From: a virus
IMG/VR virus record: IMGVR_UViG_3300017692_000062
Span: 1-39,423 of that record
Length of the DNA: 39,423 nt
Direction: 5' to 3' (one strand)
Shown here: in pieces, positions 19,705-29,140 of the stretch
How positions within the stretch are numbered: position 1 is the first letter of the stretch
How the letters are laid out: each line of letters starts with the position of its first letter
The notes under the pieces: generated by a model
Databases searched by the model: none
What the model was told of the DNA's origin: nothing
What the model saw: the letters and a program-made list of their open reading frames with translations, nothing else
Program-made: the position numbers and the translations under genes

Positions 19705-21263
19705 TGCTGGTGGAAAAGATCAGCCCGCAGATTGCTGCCGCTGAGTTGCTTCGACGCCGGCGCGCTCGCATGAGTCTGGTGGACTATGCCCGCTACATCG
19801 AAGTGCCTGGCGCGCCGGTATCGGAAGACGACGATGAAGAGACGTTCGCGCCGGTTGAGACTGTACTGGCTGAGCATCACGAGATCATCCTCAACGCCAC
19901 GCAGCGCTGCATTGAACGTCATCGTGGACGCACCATGCTGTTTCTGCCGCCGGGGTCCGCCAAGTCCACCTATGCGACGGTTGTGGCGCCTACGTGGGCT
20001 ATGGGCCGCAAACCCGGCTTTAAGGTCATCGCAGTAAGCTACGGCACTGACCTCGCCCGCAAGTTCGGCCGGCGCATGCGCTCCATCGTAAAGCAGGCAA
20101 AGTTCCGCGCGCTGTTCTCAACCGCCCTTAGCGCTGACGTTTCCGCAGCGAATGAATGGGCCTTGGAGAACGGCAGCGAGTTCATGGGCGGCGGTATCTT
20201 GTCGGGTATCACCGGCAACCGCGCCGATTTCATCGCGATCGACGATCCTATCAAAGGGCGGCAGGAAGCCGACTCCGAAGTGGTGCGCAAGTCCACGCTG
20301 GATGCCTACCAAGAAGACGTGCTGACCCGCCTTAAGCCTGGCGGCTCGCTGATGATTACACAGACTCGCTGGCATGAGGGTGACCTTGCTGGTGCCATCC
20401 TCCCCGAGGGCTGGGCCGGCGAAAGCGGGGTGATCGAGTGCCGCGACGGCGAGACGTGGGAGGTGATCTGTATTCCCGCGAAAGCCACGCGCGCTGACGA
20501 TCCCTTGGGCCGACTGCCTGGCGAGTACATCTGGCCTGAGTGGTTCACCGAGGGGCACTGGAAGCCCTTCGAGCGCATGCCCCGCACGTGGTCCGCGCTG
20601 TACCAACAGGTGCCCGCACCGGACACGGGCGACTACTTCAAGCGCGAATGGATTGTGCCCGTCGATGCCATCCCTCCCCGCGAGGAGATGATGATCTATG
20701 GCGGCTCCGACTACGCTGTGACCGCAGACGGCGGTGACTACACCGTGCACGCGGTGGTCGGCGTGGCCCATGATGGCCGCATGTTCCTGCTAGACCTATG
20801 GCGGGCGCAGGCATCCTCCGACGTGTGGGTAGACGCGTTCTGCGCGCTGGTCCGCAAGTGGAAGCCGGTTGGCTGGGCCGAAGAGACAGGCCAGATCAAG
20901 TCGGGCGTCGGCCCGTTCCTCATCAAGCGCATGCTCGAAAGCGAGGCGTACGTCGCCCGCGAGCAGTTCCCGACCCGCGGCGACAAGGCAGTGCGCGCGC
21001 AGTCGATGCGGGGGCGCATGGCGATGCAAGGCCTCTGCGTACCGCGCGATGCGTCATGGCTGTCTGACCTCATCTCCGAGATGATGAGCTTTCCGGTAGG
21101 CGTCCATGATGACCAAGTGGATGCTTTGGGTCTCGTGGGCCAGCTGATGGACAAGATCAGCTCCGGCAACGCGCCCAAGACCGACACCCCCGCGCGCGGC
21201 ATGCCCAAGGTTGTCGCTGATGGCGTGATCGCTCCTCCCCTCAAGATGGCGAGGCGCCGATGA
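19704..21263 (+). CDS. terL: Terminase large subunit
   Basis: 519 aa. The ATPase domain has Walker A LPPGSAKST (residues 81-89), and DFIAIDDP with Asp180-Asp181 in the Walker B position. The RNase H-like nuclease has GGSDYAV (Asp336) and HDDQVDAL (residues 468-475). It pumps phage DNA into the prohead and cuts it. Length and motif spacing are normal, so it should be functional. Overlaps the portal gene by 4 bases. Confidence 0.95.
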   Translation: MLVEKISPQIAAAELLRRRRARMSLVDYARYIEVPGAPVSEDDDEETFAPVETVLAEHHEIILNATQRCIERHRGRTMLFLPPGSAKSTYATVVAPTWAMGRKPGFKVIAVSYGTDLARKFGRRMRSIVKQAKFRALFSTALSADVSAANEWALENGSEFMGGGILSGITGNRADFIAIDDPIKGRQEADSEVVRKSTLDAYQEDVLTRLKPGGSLMITQTRWHEGDLAGAILPEGWAGESGVIECRDGETWEVICIPAKATRADDPLGRLPGEYIWPEWFTEGHWKPFERMPRTWSALYQQVPAPDTGDYFKREWIVPVDAIPPREEMMIYGGSDYAVTADGGDYTVHAVVGVAHDGRMFLLDLWRAQASSDVWVDAFCALVRKWKPVGWAEETGQIKSGVGPFLIKRMLESEAYVAREQFPTRGDKAVRAQSMRGRMAMQGLCVPRDASWLSDLISEMMSFPVGVHDDQVDALGLVGQLMDKISSGNAPKTDTPARGMPKVVADGVIAPPLKMARRR

Positions 21264-23614
21264 CCGAACCTGAAACCTTCGTTGGCGAAGACCAGGACTT
21301 GTCCGCTGGCGTGCTGGCTGCCCTGCGCAAGGCCGAAGATGCCTTCCGCGAGTGGCAGGCCACATGCGAGACGATCGACGATATTTACAACCTCGACGGC
21401 ATCGGGCAGCCGACCGACACCAGTTCAGTGGGTTGGCAGGACACGGCTCTGGATATGTTCTGGGCGTCGTTCGAGATCCTGAAACCCGCCGTCTACGCCC
21501 GTCCACCGCAGCCTGTTGTCGCGCCATTGTTCAAGGACAGCAAGCGCCTCCCGAACGTGACGGCGGAACTGCTGGAGCGTTGCGCTGTGTCGGTGTTCAA
21601 GCGCACCGATATCAACTCAGCGATGGTGCAGGCGCGCGACGACGTGATCTTCACGGGCCGCGGTGTTCTATGGCTGCGGTACGAGAAGGAAGGCGACGAG
21701 CAGAAGGTCTGCGTCGAGCACAAGGATCGGCGCGACTTCCTGCACGAGCCGGCGCGTTATTGGTCGGAAGTGGGCTGGGTAGCCGCTGCTGCCTGGATGA
21801 GCCGTGAGCAGATGGAAGATCGCTTCGGCAAGGAGAAGGCCGAGGATGCTACCTATTCGCTGAAGCGTGAGGACGAGTCCGATAGCCGCTCGCGCCGCGC
21901 CGTGCAGCCCAAGTGCAAGGTCTGGGAAGTCTGGCACCGCGCCGACAAGAAGGTCTATTGGGTCACCGAGGGCGTCGATACGTTCCTCGATAAGGACGAG
22001 CCGCACCTCGACCTGACCGACTTCTTCCCGTGCCCGAAGCCTGCCTATGCCACGCTACGCCGCCGATCGCTGATTCCCGTTCCCGACTACGAGCGCTACA
22101 AGCAGCACTTCGACAAGATCAGCGATTTGACCGGGCGCATCTACCTGCTGCTCGATCAGGTCCGCATGAAGGGTTTGATCCCTGCCGGTGGTGACGTTGG
22201 CGAGGCAGTCGAACAGCTGATCGCGTCCGACGACGATGTGATGCTGGTGCCGGTCCCTGGCGCGGCAATGCTCCAGCAGGGCGCGGCGGGCTTTGTGGCC
22301 TGGCTCCCGCTGGCTGAGATTGCGACTGCCATTCAGGGCCTCATCACAGCCCGCCAGCAGCTGATCACCGACTTCTACGAATTGTCGGGCATCTCGGATA
22401 TCATGCGCGGCGCCACCGAGGCGCAGGAGACACTCGGCGCTCAGCAGCTCAAGAGCCAGTACGGCAGCGTGCGTGTTCGCGAGAAGAGCAACGAGCTTCA
22501 GCGCGTGGCAGCCGACGCGGTCAAGATCGCTGCCGAGATCATCGCCGACAAGTTCAGCCGCGAAACGCTGCTCGACATGTCGCAGATGGAGCTACCCACG
22601 GCAGCGGACATCAAGAAGCGCGTAAAGGAGATCGAGGACGGCGCGGGCAAGGAGCTGGAGGCGCTGGCCCAGAAGGCCAAGGAAGAGGCAGAGGGCGCGC
22701 AGGGTCAGGTTGACCCCGCTCAGGCCCAGCAGATGTTCGAGCAGGCTCAGCAGCAGACGCTGGCCAAGTATGCACCCATGCTTGCCGAGGCCGAAGCGCT
22801 GGTCCCGATCGATGAAGTCGAGAAGTTGCTTCACAACGAACGCGCACGATCCTTCACGTTCGAAATTGAGTCCTCGTCCACCATCCTGACCGATGAGATG
22901 CAGGAGAAGGAGAGCCGCACCGAATTCATGGCGGCTTTCACCGCTGCATCGCAATCCCTCATGGGCATGGCGTCGATGGGCGAGGCTGGCGCCAAGATGG
23001 CCGGCGCGCTGATGAAGTTCGTGCTTGCGCCGTATCGTGCCGGTCGTGAGCTTGATGGTGCGATCGACGAGTTCATTGATGCCGCGCCCGAGATGGCCAA
23101 AGCGGCGCAGGGCGAGCAAGGCGACAACGAGGGCCTGGTCGAAGCCCAGAAGATGCTGGCTGAGGCCGAGCAGAAGAAGGCACAGGCGGCTCTTGCTGGC
23201 GTGGAAGCCAAGTCTGCGCTCGATAAGGCCGAAATGCAGCGCAAGATGATGGAGATGCAGCAGAAGGCATCGGAGGCGCAGGGCAAGGCGTCCCACGAAG
23301 CTGGCAAGTTGCAGGTTCAGCTGAGCGCCGAGCAAGCCAAGACCGCCCTTATCGAGGCCCAGGTCAACAAGCTGACAGCAGAGACTGCAGCAATCCTTGA
23401 ATCCATCGGGCTTGACGAGCGCAAGCAGCAGTTGGCCGAATATAGCGCTGCATCAAACGAGCAGGCGCGTCATGCTGATCAAGCGATGCAGGTTGAGAGT
23501 ACCCAGGCCGAACACGGCTTCCGCCAACGTGCCGAGGAGCGCGCGGACCGCCAGCAAGGGTTCACCGAACAGCAAGCAGCTAGTGAAGGAGCGGATGATG
23601 CCCCGCAGAGGTAA
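21260..23614 (+). CDS. Portal protein
   Basis: 784 aa from ATG 21260. The N-terminal two thirds show portal features: TALDMFWASFEILKPAVYAR, VIFTGRGVLWLRYEKEGDEQ, the stem-like ISDLTGRIYLLLDQVRMKGL, and LSGISDIMRGATEAQETLGA. The C-terminal third is a long Gln/Ala/Glu-rich coiled coil, comparable to the barrel of the P22 portal (725 aa). It forms the dodecameric DNA gate. Position directly after terL supports this. Confidence 0.9.
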   Translation: MTEPETFVGEDQDLSAGVLAALRKAEDAFREWQATCETIDDIYNLDGIGQPTDTSSVGWQDTALDMFWASFEILKPAVYARPPQPVVAPLFKDSKRLPNVTAELLERCAVSVFKRTDINSAMVQARDDVIFTGRGVLWLRYEKEGDEQKVCVEHKDRRDFLHEPARYWSEVGWVAAAAWMSREQMEDRFGKEKAEDATYSLKREDESDSRSRRAVQPKCKVWEVWHRADKKVYWVTEGVDTFLDKDEPHLDLTDFFPCPKPAYATLRRRSLIPVPDYERYKQHFDKISDLTGRIYLLLDQVRMKGLIPAGGDVGEAVEQLIASDDDVMLVPVPGAAMLQQGAAGFVAWLPLAEIATAIQGLITARQQLITDFYELSGISDIMRGATEAQETLGAQQLKSQYGSVRVREKSNELQRVAADAVKIAAEIIADKFSRETLLDMSQMELPTAADIKKRVKEIEDGAGKELEALAQKAKEEAEGAQGQVDPAQAQQMFEQAQQQTLAKYAPMLAEAEALVPIDEVEKLLHNERARSFTFEIESSSTILTDEMQEKESRTEFMAAFTAASQSLMGMASMGEAGAKMAGALMKFVLAPYRAGRELDGAIDEFIDAAPEMAKAAQGEQGDNEGLVEAQKMLAEAEQKKAQAALAGVEAKSALDKAEMQRKMMEMQQKASEAQGKASHEAGKLQVQLSAEQAKTALIEAQVNKLTAETAAILESIGLDERKQQLAEYSAASNEQARHADQAMQVESTQAEHGFRQRAEERADRQQGFTEQQAASEGADDAPQR

Positions 23615-23951
23615 TCCCGTAACGATAACGAACCCGGAGGAGTTAGCCGGTAGTTCGGCGCTCCCCGCTGTCACTCAGGCGATCGCATTGCCTGCGGGTG
23701 TGGATCGTAGCGGTTCTATTGCGACGGGCGGCACGGCCCAGAATGTTGCTACGGCTAACGCGGATAGACGCGGGTTCACGCTGCAAAACACGTCCGACGC
23801 CGAGATGCGTGTGACCGAGAGCGGCACGGCAGCAACTGGCACCACGGGTTATCAGGTCCTGCCTGGCGGTCGTTTCACGGCCAGCACCAGCAAGGCAATC
23901 AGCGTCTTCGGCGCCACCACCGGCAAGACATTTGCCGCAACGGAGTGGTGA
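23598..23951 (+). CDS. Virion decoration-type protein (117 aa)
   Basis: ATG 23598 has AAGGAG six bases upstream, overlapping the portal end by 17 bases. After a flexible Thr/Ala region come beta strands (RRGFTLQNTSDAEMRVTESG ... GAISVFG-like SKAISVFGATTGKTFAATEW). This type of small beta protein is frequent among phage structural genes and may decorate the head or sit at the vertex. Exact location in the virion unknown. Confidence 0.65.
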   Translation: MPRRGNPVTITNPEELAGSSALPAVTQAIALPAGVDRSGSIATGGTAQNVATANADRRGFTLQNTSDAEMRVTESGTAATGTTGYQVLPGGRFTASTSKAISVFGATTGKTFAATEW

Positions 23952-23952
23952 G

Positions 23953-24408
23953 ATGGGCGAGGTAAGCAACCCCGGCATGACACTGGCGCAGGTGGCGGCG
24001 ATCATGCCGCAGCCGGCCACGACAGCGCCTCCGGCTGTTCAGGTCGATAGCGCGAAGGGCGACGTGCCTCGATACGCGCTGGAGAACCACACGCACGAAA
24101 GCCGGTTGCAGGCTCGTCGTCTACAGCTTGCTTTCGATGCAAATGGCGAGGCGATCTACGTCTTCCCCAAGGAATACCCGGTTGGCGTCGTGCCTATCGT
24201 GCAGGTGACCGTCGAGAACACACGTGCGGCCACCTACCGATACGATGCCACCATTCTGGAAGGCAGCGTCACCAACAAGCAGGCCACGATCGTGCTGACG
24301 CGTACGCCGCGCACGCTGACCGTCTCGCTATTGGGCGCCGTTCTGAACGTCTTCACCAACCCGGCCGTGCCCGCCTGGGTGAACATCATGAGCAGGGCAC
24401 CATCGTGA
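23953..24408 (+). CDS. Small structural protein (151 aa)
   Basis: ATG 23953, one base after the preceding stop. A Pro/Ala-rich N terminus leads to a beta-sandwich-like C terminus (LQLAFDANGEAIYVFPKEYP, VGVVPIVQVTVENT, TLTVSLLGAVLNVF). Similar proteins occur among head or fibre genes. The role is inferred from operon position. Confidence 0.65.
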   Translation: MGEVSNPGMTLAQVAAIMPQPATTAPPAVQVDSAKGDVPRYALENHTHESRLQARRLQLAFDANGEAIYVFPKEYPVGVVPIVQVTVENTRAATYRYDATILEGSVTNKQATIVLTRTPRTLTVSLLGAVLNVFTNPAVPAWVNIMSRAPS

Positions 24409-24419
24409 AGGAGAGCACC

Positions 24420-24746
24420 ATGACCAACAGCAAAAAGGGCGTTGCCAAGTACGCGACCAACAAGCCCACCCTCGGCAAGACCGATACCGCCAATCAGAGC
24501 GTGGCCGAAGCCGCCAAGGAGAAGCATGCACCCGGCACGACCGAACAACCCCTAGAGCGCGGCGGCAGCACGGTGCCGACCGAAAAACAGAAGACAGACG
24601 ACACTCCCGTCGAGCAGACGCCGGCTTTTGCCATGGGCCGCGAGGCGAAGCGGCACGGCATCGACAAGCTGGACGCGCCATTCGCCGATGGTGACGACAA
24701 GGTAGCCTGGCTCAAAGGCTACGACTTCGAACCGGATCAGATCTGA
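24420..24746 (+). CDS. Hypothetical acidic/basic linker protein (108 aa)
   Basis: ATG 24420 is fixed by AAGGAG six bases upstream; a GTG at 24405 is disfavoured. Residues 1-75 are low-complexity Lys/Thr/Glu-rich. The C terminus (HGIDKLDAPFADGDDKVAWL, KGYDFEPDQI) is a short conserved-looking block. A minor capsid or scaffold-assisting protein is possible. Function unknown. Confidence 0.65.
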   Translation: MTNSKKGVAKYATNKPTLGKTDTANQSVAEAAKEKHAPGTTEQPLERGGSTVPTEKQKTDDTPVEQTPAFAMGREAKRHGIDKLDAPFADGDDKVAWLKGYDFEPDQI

Positions 24747-25124
24747 GTGCCGTTGTACGACTTCCAATGCGCTGCGGGGCATCGCTTCGACCGCTTCGTG
24801 AAGTTGTGCGACTTTCACGAGAGGCAGTCGTGCGCGTGCGGGGAGGCTGCTGTACGGCGCCTCACCGCACCGCGCCTACTCTCCGATCACATTGAGCCTT
24901 GCCTTGGGCCCGATGGCAAGATGCACGACAGCTTGGCGTCCTACCGCCGCTCCCTTCTGCCGGAGAATAACCCGAGGGGAGAGCGCTACACCGAGATCGG
25001 CAACGAGCGCCTGAAGCCGGTTGAGCACAAGTTCGATCGCAAACAACGCCGCGACGACATCCGCGCCGGGATCGAGGACGTGCGCAACGGCCGCGTGCCC
25101 CCCATGGCCATACTGGAGGATTGA
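24747..25124 (+). CDS. FmdB-like zinc-ribbon protein in head operon
   Basis: GTG at 24747 directly follows the preceding stop; 125 aa. The N terminus MPLYDFQCAAGHRFDRFVKL followed by CACGEAAVRR gives C-x3-H and C-x-C pairs like the FmdB/Zn-ribbon_8 family (MPLYxFxCxxCG), with His replacing one Cys. The rest is basic and helical (RDDIRAGIEDVRNGRVPPM). Its position before the scaffold suggests a head-assembly or virion role. Confidence 0.7.
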   Translation: MPLYDFQCAAGHRFDRFVKLCDFHERQSCACGEAAVRRLTAPRLLSDHIEPCLGPDGKMHDSLASYRRSLLPENNPRGERYTEIGNERLKPVEHKFDRKQRRDDIRAGIEDVRNGRVPPMAILED

Positions 25125-25125
25125 A

Positions 25126-26304
25126 ATGGAAAACCTCGCAACCATACCCTCCACCGTCATTGACACCGATCCGGGCCCGAGCGCCTCCGGTGGTGGCGCG
25201 CCCAACTTGCCCGAGTCGAGCGAGCCGAAAAGCGCGCGCGCCGATCTCGAACACGTCTTCAAGGCGGAAGCCAAGAAGCAGGCCGAAGCCGCCAAGCCTG
25301 AAAAGGAGGCTGATCCCGCCGATGAGCCGAAGGTTGATGCGAAGGACGTTGAGGCCAAGCCTGATACCGCGGCGAAGGAGCCCGCCAAGGAAGGCGATAA
25401 GGCGCCCGAGGACGAAACGGACGTAAAGCCCGGTGAAAGCCCTGAGAAACCGGCAGAGAAGCCACAGGACGGCAAGAAGTACGTCGAGCCCCCGGCCAAG
25501 ATGCTGCCGCGCGCCAAGGAGCTGTGGCGCAACACGCCGCGTGAGGTTCAGGGCGAGGTCGAGCGCATCCATCGCGAGCTTCAGGCCGAGATCCAGCAGC
25601 ACTCAGAACGTGCCCAGCGGTATGAGAGCATCCGCGAGTTCGACGAATTGGCCAAGCAGAACGGAAGGGATCTTCGCGACAGCTTGATCAAGGTCAACGA
25701 GATCGAGAACCTGATGACCCGTTCGCCCCTCGCTGGGCTGAACGCGATCTTGCAGGAGCTTGGCCCCACCAAGCCGGATGGGCAGAAGTTCTCGCTATAC
25801 GAAGTCGCCGAGCACATCGTCAGCCAGGGGCCGCAGGGTTACCAACAGACGATGGCGCAGGCCCGGCAGCAACCGCAGCAGCAGCAGGGTCCGGCGCCTG
25901 AGGTTCAGCAGCTTCAGCAGGAGCTTGCCGCGCTCAAGCACCAGCAGCTTGCAGCGCAGATCATCCAGCCATTCCGCGCCGAGAATCCGCGCTATGACGA
26001 ATTGCAAGAGGATATTGCGTTTTTTCTTGAGTCCGGTAAGATACCTGCGACCCTGAGCCCGGCCGACCGGCTTGCAGCGGCATACGACATGGCTGAACGG
26101 ATCAATCCGTCTTCTTATGTCGAGCCGCCAGAGCCTTCCCCGGACCTTGGCATACCTGTCCGCCGCGCTGACGATAGCTTCAGCGGCTCCAAATCCATCA
26201 AATCAGCGCCTGGGTCGGTGTCCGAAGACATCGCTTCTCTGGCTAAGCCTGGCGAATCCGCGCGAGATTCCATCCTCGCCGAGATGCGCCGCCTGAAACG
26301 ATAA
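25126..26304 (+). CDS. Scaffolding protein
   Basis: ATG 25126 with a strong GGAGG six bases upstream; 392 aa. Composition is typical of scaffolds: about 120 residues of Lys/Glu/Pro/Ala-rich disordered sequence, a central helical region (REVQGEVERIHRELQAEIQQ), a Gln-rich coiled coil (QQPQQQQGPAPEVQQLQQEL) and a C-terminal charged helix (DSILAEMRRLKR) that would contact the capsid protein. It lies directly before the capsid gene. Confidence 0.8.
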   Translation: MENLATIPSTVIDTDPGPSASGGGAPNLPESSEPKSARADLEHVFKAEAKKQAEAAKPEKEADPADEPKVDAKDVEAKPDTAAKEPAKEGDKAPEDETDVKPGESPEKPAEKPQDGKKYVEPPAKMLPRAKELWRNTPREVQGEVERIHRELQAEIQQHSERAQRYESIREFDELAKQNGRDLRDSLIKVNEIENLMTRSPLAGLNAILQELGPTKPDGQKFSLYEVAEHIVSQGPQGYQQTMAQARQQPQQQQGPAPEVQQLQQELAALKHQQLAAQIIQPFRAENPRYDELQEDIAFFLESGKIPATLSPADRLAAAYDMAERINPSSYVEPPEPSPDLGIPVRRADDSFSGSKSIKSAPGSVSEDIASLAKPGESARDSILAEMRRLKR

Positions 26305-26314
26305 GGGGCCCATC

Positions 26315-27328
26315 ATGGCTATCGTGAATGACCGGAATTATGGTCAGCTACTGACCGCAGCCACCGCACGTCGCTCCAAGGACGTGCAGAACCTCGTCTA
26401 CAACTCCACGCCTCTTTCCCGCATCCTGCGCGAGAATGGCCGTATCAAGATCAAGCGCGCTGGTGGGCCGGAACTCCGCGTCCCGATCCAGTTCGACAAG
26501 CTCAATGCCCAGTGGTTTACGGGCTATGACAAGATCGAGATCACGCCGAAGGAGCTGCTCAACAGCGCAGTCTTCAACTGGTCGCGCGTCGTCTCGCCGT
26601 TCTCGCTGAACGGCACGGAACTGCTCTATACGAGCGGTGACGAAGAGGCCATCGACCTGATGGAATTCTACCTCGATGCAGCCGAGCAGGCGGTCAAGGA
26701 GGAATTCGAGCTGTCGATGTTTGGCGATGGCACTGCCAACGGCGGGCGTCAAATGATCGGCCTGGGCGGCGCAATCCCGATCCTGCCCAACACCGGCACC
26801 TACGGCGGCATCGATCGCGCTTCTGTCCCCTCATGGCGCACCAGCACCTTCAACATCGTCTCGGGCGATGTCGCGGGCTACAACACCTGGGACGCCACAA
26901 CCACGCGCCCGATCATCAACCGCATCTCGCTCGCTCGCTCGCGCAACGGTCGTTATGCGGATCTGCTGATTGCCGACGCGCTCGCTTATGAGCCGATCGA
27001 TGCTTCGTTCGTCGCTCACCAGCGCATCGTCTCGGATCGCCTGGGCAAGCTGGGCTTTGCTGGCCTCACCTACGTCACGCCTGCCGGACCGGTGGACATC
27101 GTGGCAGCTGGCGGCATCGGCAATGTCATGCCGGCAAACACCGTGTTCGGCATCGATACCGATGGGCTCGCTATATACGAGTTCCCTGGCCAGTCATTTG
27201 TGCCTTTCCATCCTGGCAACGGCATGCGCCCGATCAACCAGGACGCGGTTGCGCAGGGCATTGTGTGGTCCGGTGGGCTCGTGCTGGAGAACCCGCTGTT
27301 CTCCTACCGCATCCGCACCACCTCGTAA
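26315..27328 (+). CDS. Major capsid protein
   Basis: 337 aa from ATG 26315. An N-terminal helix (YGQLLTAATARRSKDVQNLV), then PELRVPIQFDKLNAQWFTGY, NWSRVVSPFSLNGTELLYTS, EEFELSMFGDGTANGGRQMI and a C-terminal FSYRIRT agree with an HK97-fold capsid protein of short-tailed phages. Position after the scaffold and the terminator downstream (27678) point to high expression. Confidence 0.88.
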   Translation: MAIVNDRNYGQLLTAATARRSKDVQNLVYNSTPLSRILRENGRIKIKRAGGPELRVPIQFDKLNAQWFTGYDKIEITPKELLNSAVFNWSRVVSPFSLNGTELLYTSGDEEAIDLMEFYLDAAEQAVKEEFELSMFGDGTANGGRQMIGLGGAIPILPNTGTYGGIDRASVPSWRTSTFNIVSGDVAGYNTWDATTTRPIINRISLARSRNGRYADLLIADALAYEPIDASFVAHQRIVSDRLGKLGFAGLTYVTPAGPVDIVAAGGIGNVMPANTVFGIDTDGLAIYEFPGQSFVPFHPGNGMRPINQDAVAQGIVWSGGLVLENPLFSYRIRTTS

Positions 27329-27340
27329 GGAGCGTAGAAC

Positions 27341-27670
27341 ATGACCTCTCCCTTTCGCACTTCCGGTCAGCTTGGGCCGAACCTCCATCAGGTCGTTCGC
27401 GCGGGCCAGGTTTGGTATGACGGCTCCAAGCAGATCGCATCGCCACAGCTTGGTGTGATGGAGCCTGGCGACGATGGCCACACCTATGTCTGGGTGCAGG
27501 CATCGGGGGCTATCCCTGCCGCGGCGGCTCCTGGCACTCAGGTGACCATCACCGAGCCCGCTATGACCGCGGCTCCGGGCGCTGGCGGCTACTACGCACC
27601 TCCGAGCACTTTGATGCCCACCGCGCTCGCTGCCGGTGACCGCTTCTGGGCTCGCAAGGGTACTCTCTAA
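27341..27670 (+). CDS. Small head protein, possible decoration protein (109 aa)
   Basis: ATG 27341, with GGAG a few bases upstream. Gly/Ala/Pro-rich beta protein (VVRAGQVWYDGSKQIASPQL, GVMEPGDDGHTYVWVQASGA), without helices, in the usual place of a head-decoration protein right after the capsid gene. No homologue recognised. Confidence 0.65.
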   Translation: MTSPFRTSGQLGPNLHQVVRAGQVWYDGSKQIASPQLGVMEPGDDGHTYVWVQASGAIPAAAAPGTQVTITEPAMTAAPGAGGYYAPPSTLMPTALAAGDRFWARKGTL

Positions 27671-27677
27671 CCCTATC

Positions 27678-27711
27678 GGGCGGGGCTTAGCGGCCCCGCC
27701 CATCCTCTTTT
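27678..27711 (+). terminator. Intrinsic terminator after capsid genes
   Basis: Perfect 9-bp stem GGGCGGGGC/GCCCCGCCC (27678-27686 with 27693-27701), six-base loop, followed by ATCCTCTTTT. The strongest intrinsic terminator I see in the window. It would lower expression of genes after the capsid and decoration proteins. Confidence 0.75.
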
Positions 27712-27724
27712 GAAGGCGCCCAAC

Positions 27725-28450
27725 ATGGTTCAGCCTGTCGCAATCGACGACCGCGAGATCACGATCACCCCTGTTTTCAAGGTCATCCAGCTTGAGAACA
27801 TCCCGAAGTCGGAAGCGACCGGGCGCCTCGTCACCGAGAACAAGGAGGTGGTGGAAGTCCGGTTCGCCGGCAGCAAGAACTATGTCCCTGTGTTCCCCGC
27901 TGACGGCTTTTGGAAGCGCGAAGGCAACCAAGTGATGACCTTCGCCGAGCGGTGGCCAGATCAGTACCGCGCTTTCAAGGAAGGCAACCCGCAGGAGGCC
28001 AATGGCACCCCGCTTGAGATGCTGACCACCTTTGGCGTAACTCCTGAGCAGCTATCCTTATGCCGCGCACTCCGCATCTACAGCATCGAAGCGCTGCACT
28101 CGCTTGAAGGCCCCGCAGCCAAGACGCTGGGCATGAACGGCAACTCGCTCAAAGCCGCAGCCGCCGCATTCATGGCGGACCGCGCCAAAGGCGCCGATGC
28201 TCTTGCCGAGATGGGCGCTCTGCGCGCCCGTATTGCCGAATTGGAGGCGCGCTCCACTGCGGTTCCCGTCGTGGAGCCGACGCCGGCTGAAGTCGAAGAG
28301 ATCATCCAGAAGGCCGAGGATGCGTTTGCCGAGCTATCCGACGATCAGGTCAAGGACGAGATCGAGAAGCTCACCCAAGTGCGGCCTCGTGGCAACTTCA
28401 AGCGCGAAACTTTGGTCAAAATGCTTGATGAGCTGACCCAGGCGGCCTGA
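27725..28450 (+). CDS. Structural-region protein (241 aa)
   Basis: ATG 27725 with GAAGG upstream, just after the terminator. The N-terminal half is a beta domain (DREITITPVFKVIQLENIPK, VRFAGSKNYVPVFPADGFWK). The C-terminal half is helical with an acidic EVEEIIQKAEDAFAELSDDQ, ending in a short basic helix that resembles a SAP- or HeH-like motif (VRPRGNFKRETLVKMLDELT). Head-completion or assembly role inferred from position only. Confidence 0.65.
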   Translation: MVQPVAIDDREITITPVFKVIQLENIPKSEATGRLVTENKEVVEVRFAGSKNYVPVFPADGFWKREGNQVMTFAERWPDQYRAFKEGNPQEANGTPLEMLTTFGVTPEQLSLCRALRIYSIEALHSLEGPAAKTLGMNGNSLKAAAAAFMADRAKGADALAEMGALRARIAELEARSTAVPVVEPTPAEVEEIIQKAEDAFAELSDDQVKDEIEKLTQVRPRGNFKRETLVKMLDELTQAA

Positions 28451-29136
28451 TGCTCCTCGATGCCCTCCAATCAGCGGCGCTTCGCCTGATCGGCCGTAAG
28501 CCCAGCCAGTTCATCGGCGTGACTTCAGTCTTCGAGATGGAGATGTGCGACCTCGTGAACGAAGTGGCGCAGGACGTGGCGAAGTATCAGGATTGGCAGG
28601 CGCTGGTGCGGGTCGCCGAGATTGTCGGCGACGGATCGACTGAGGTATTCGATCTGCCACCGGACTACGACCGGCAGCTTCAGAATTCTGCGGTCCAGGG
28701 CAACGCCACTTGGGCTTGGGGCTATCGCCGGTTCACCGACATAAATGTGTTCTTGTTCGATCAGACGCGCGGCTTCAGCGGTTTTCCCGGGGGCTGGATC
28801 ATTTACGGCGACAAAGTGCGGTTTGCGCCAGCACCGAGTGGATCTGCGGTCTACCCGTACATCACGAACGCCTGGGCGAAGTCGGCGGACATGGCCGCTA
28901 AGCAGGCTTTCACCGCAGACACCGACCTGTTTCTGCTCCCCGAGCGGCTACTGACCTTGGGGTTGGTGTGGCGGTGGCGCGAGAACAAGAAGCTAGACGC
29001 TTCGGGTGACCAGGAGGCCTTCATCAAGGCCCTCGATGAGTATGCGGCCAAAGACAAGGGCGCGCGCGTCTATCGTTCGTCCGCACGGCGTTCCTTCCCT
29101 GGCACGCATCTCGCGTGGCCCTACGAGTTAGGCTGA
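28450..29136 (+). CDS. Head-to-tail adaptor protein (P22 gp4-like)
   Basis: 228 aa from ATG 28450, overlapping the preceding stop by one base. The pattern EMEMCDLVNEVAQDVAKYQD, WQALVRVAEIVGDGSTEVFD, LPPDYDRQL and a C-terminal helical part (LPERLLTLGLVWRWRENKKL) is typical of adaptors in P22-like phages (P22 gp4 is 166 aa). It would bind under the portal and receive the tail hub. The family is assigned by pattern. Confidence 0.72.
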   Translation: MLLDALQSAALRLIGRKPSQFIGVTSVFEMEMCDLVNEVAQDVAKYQDWQALVRVAEIVGDGSTEVFDLPPDYDRQLQNSAVQGNATWAWGYRRFTDINVFLFDQTRGFSGFPGGWIIYGDKVRFAPAPSGSAVYPYITNAWAKSADMAAKQAFTADTDLFLLPERLLTLGLVWRWRENKKLDASGDQEAFIKALDEYAAKDKGARVYRSSARRSFPGTHLAWPYELG

Positions 29137-29140
29137 GACT

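Noticed and set aside
20540-21084. Several short rightward frames inside terL
   Set aside because: Out-of-frame shadows of a well-supported gene with all catalytic motifs.
22592-23335. 247-aa leftward frame opposite the portal gene
   Set aside because: Leu-rich antisense of the portal coiled coil, no start signal and no motif.
24862-25602. 246-aa leftward frame with apparent TM segments
   Set aside because: Antisense of Glu/Lys-rich scaffold codons gives Leu/Phe-rich peptide; not a membrane protein gene.
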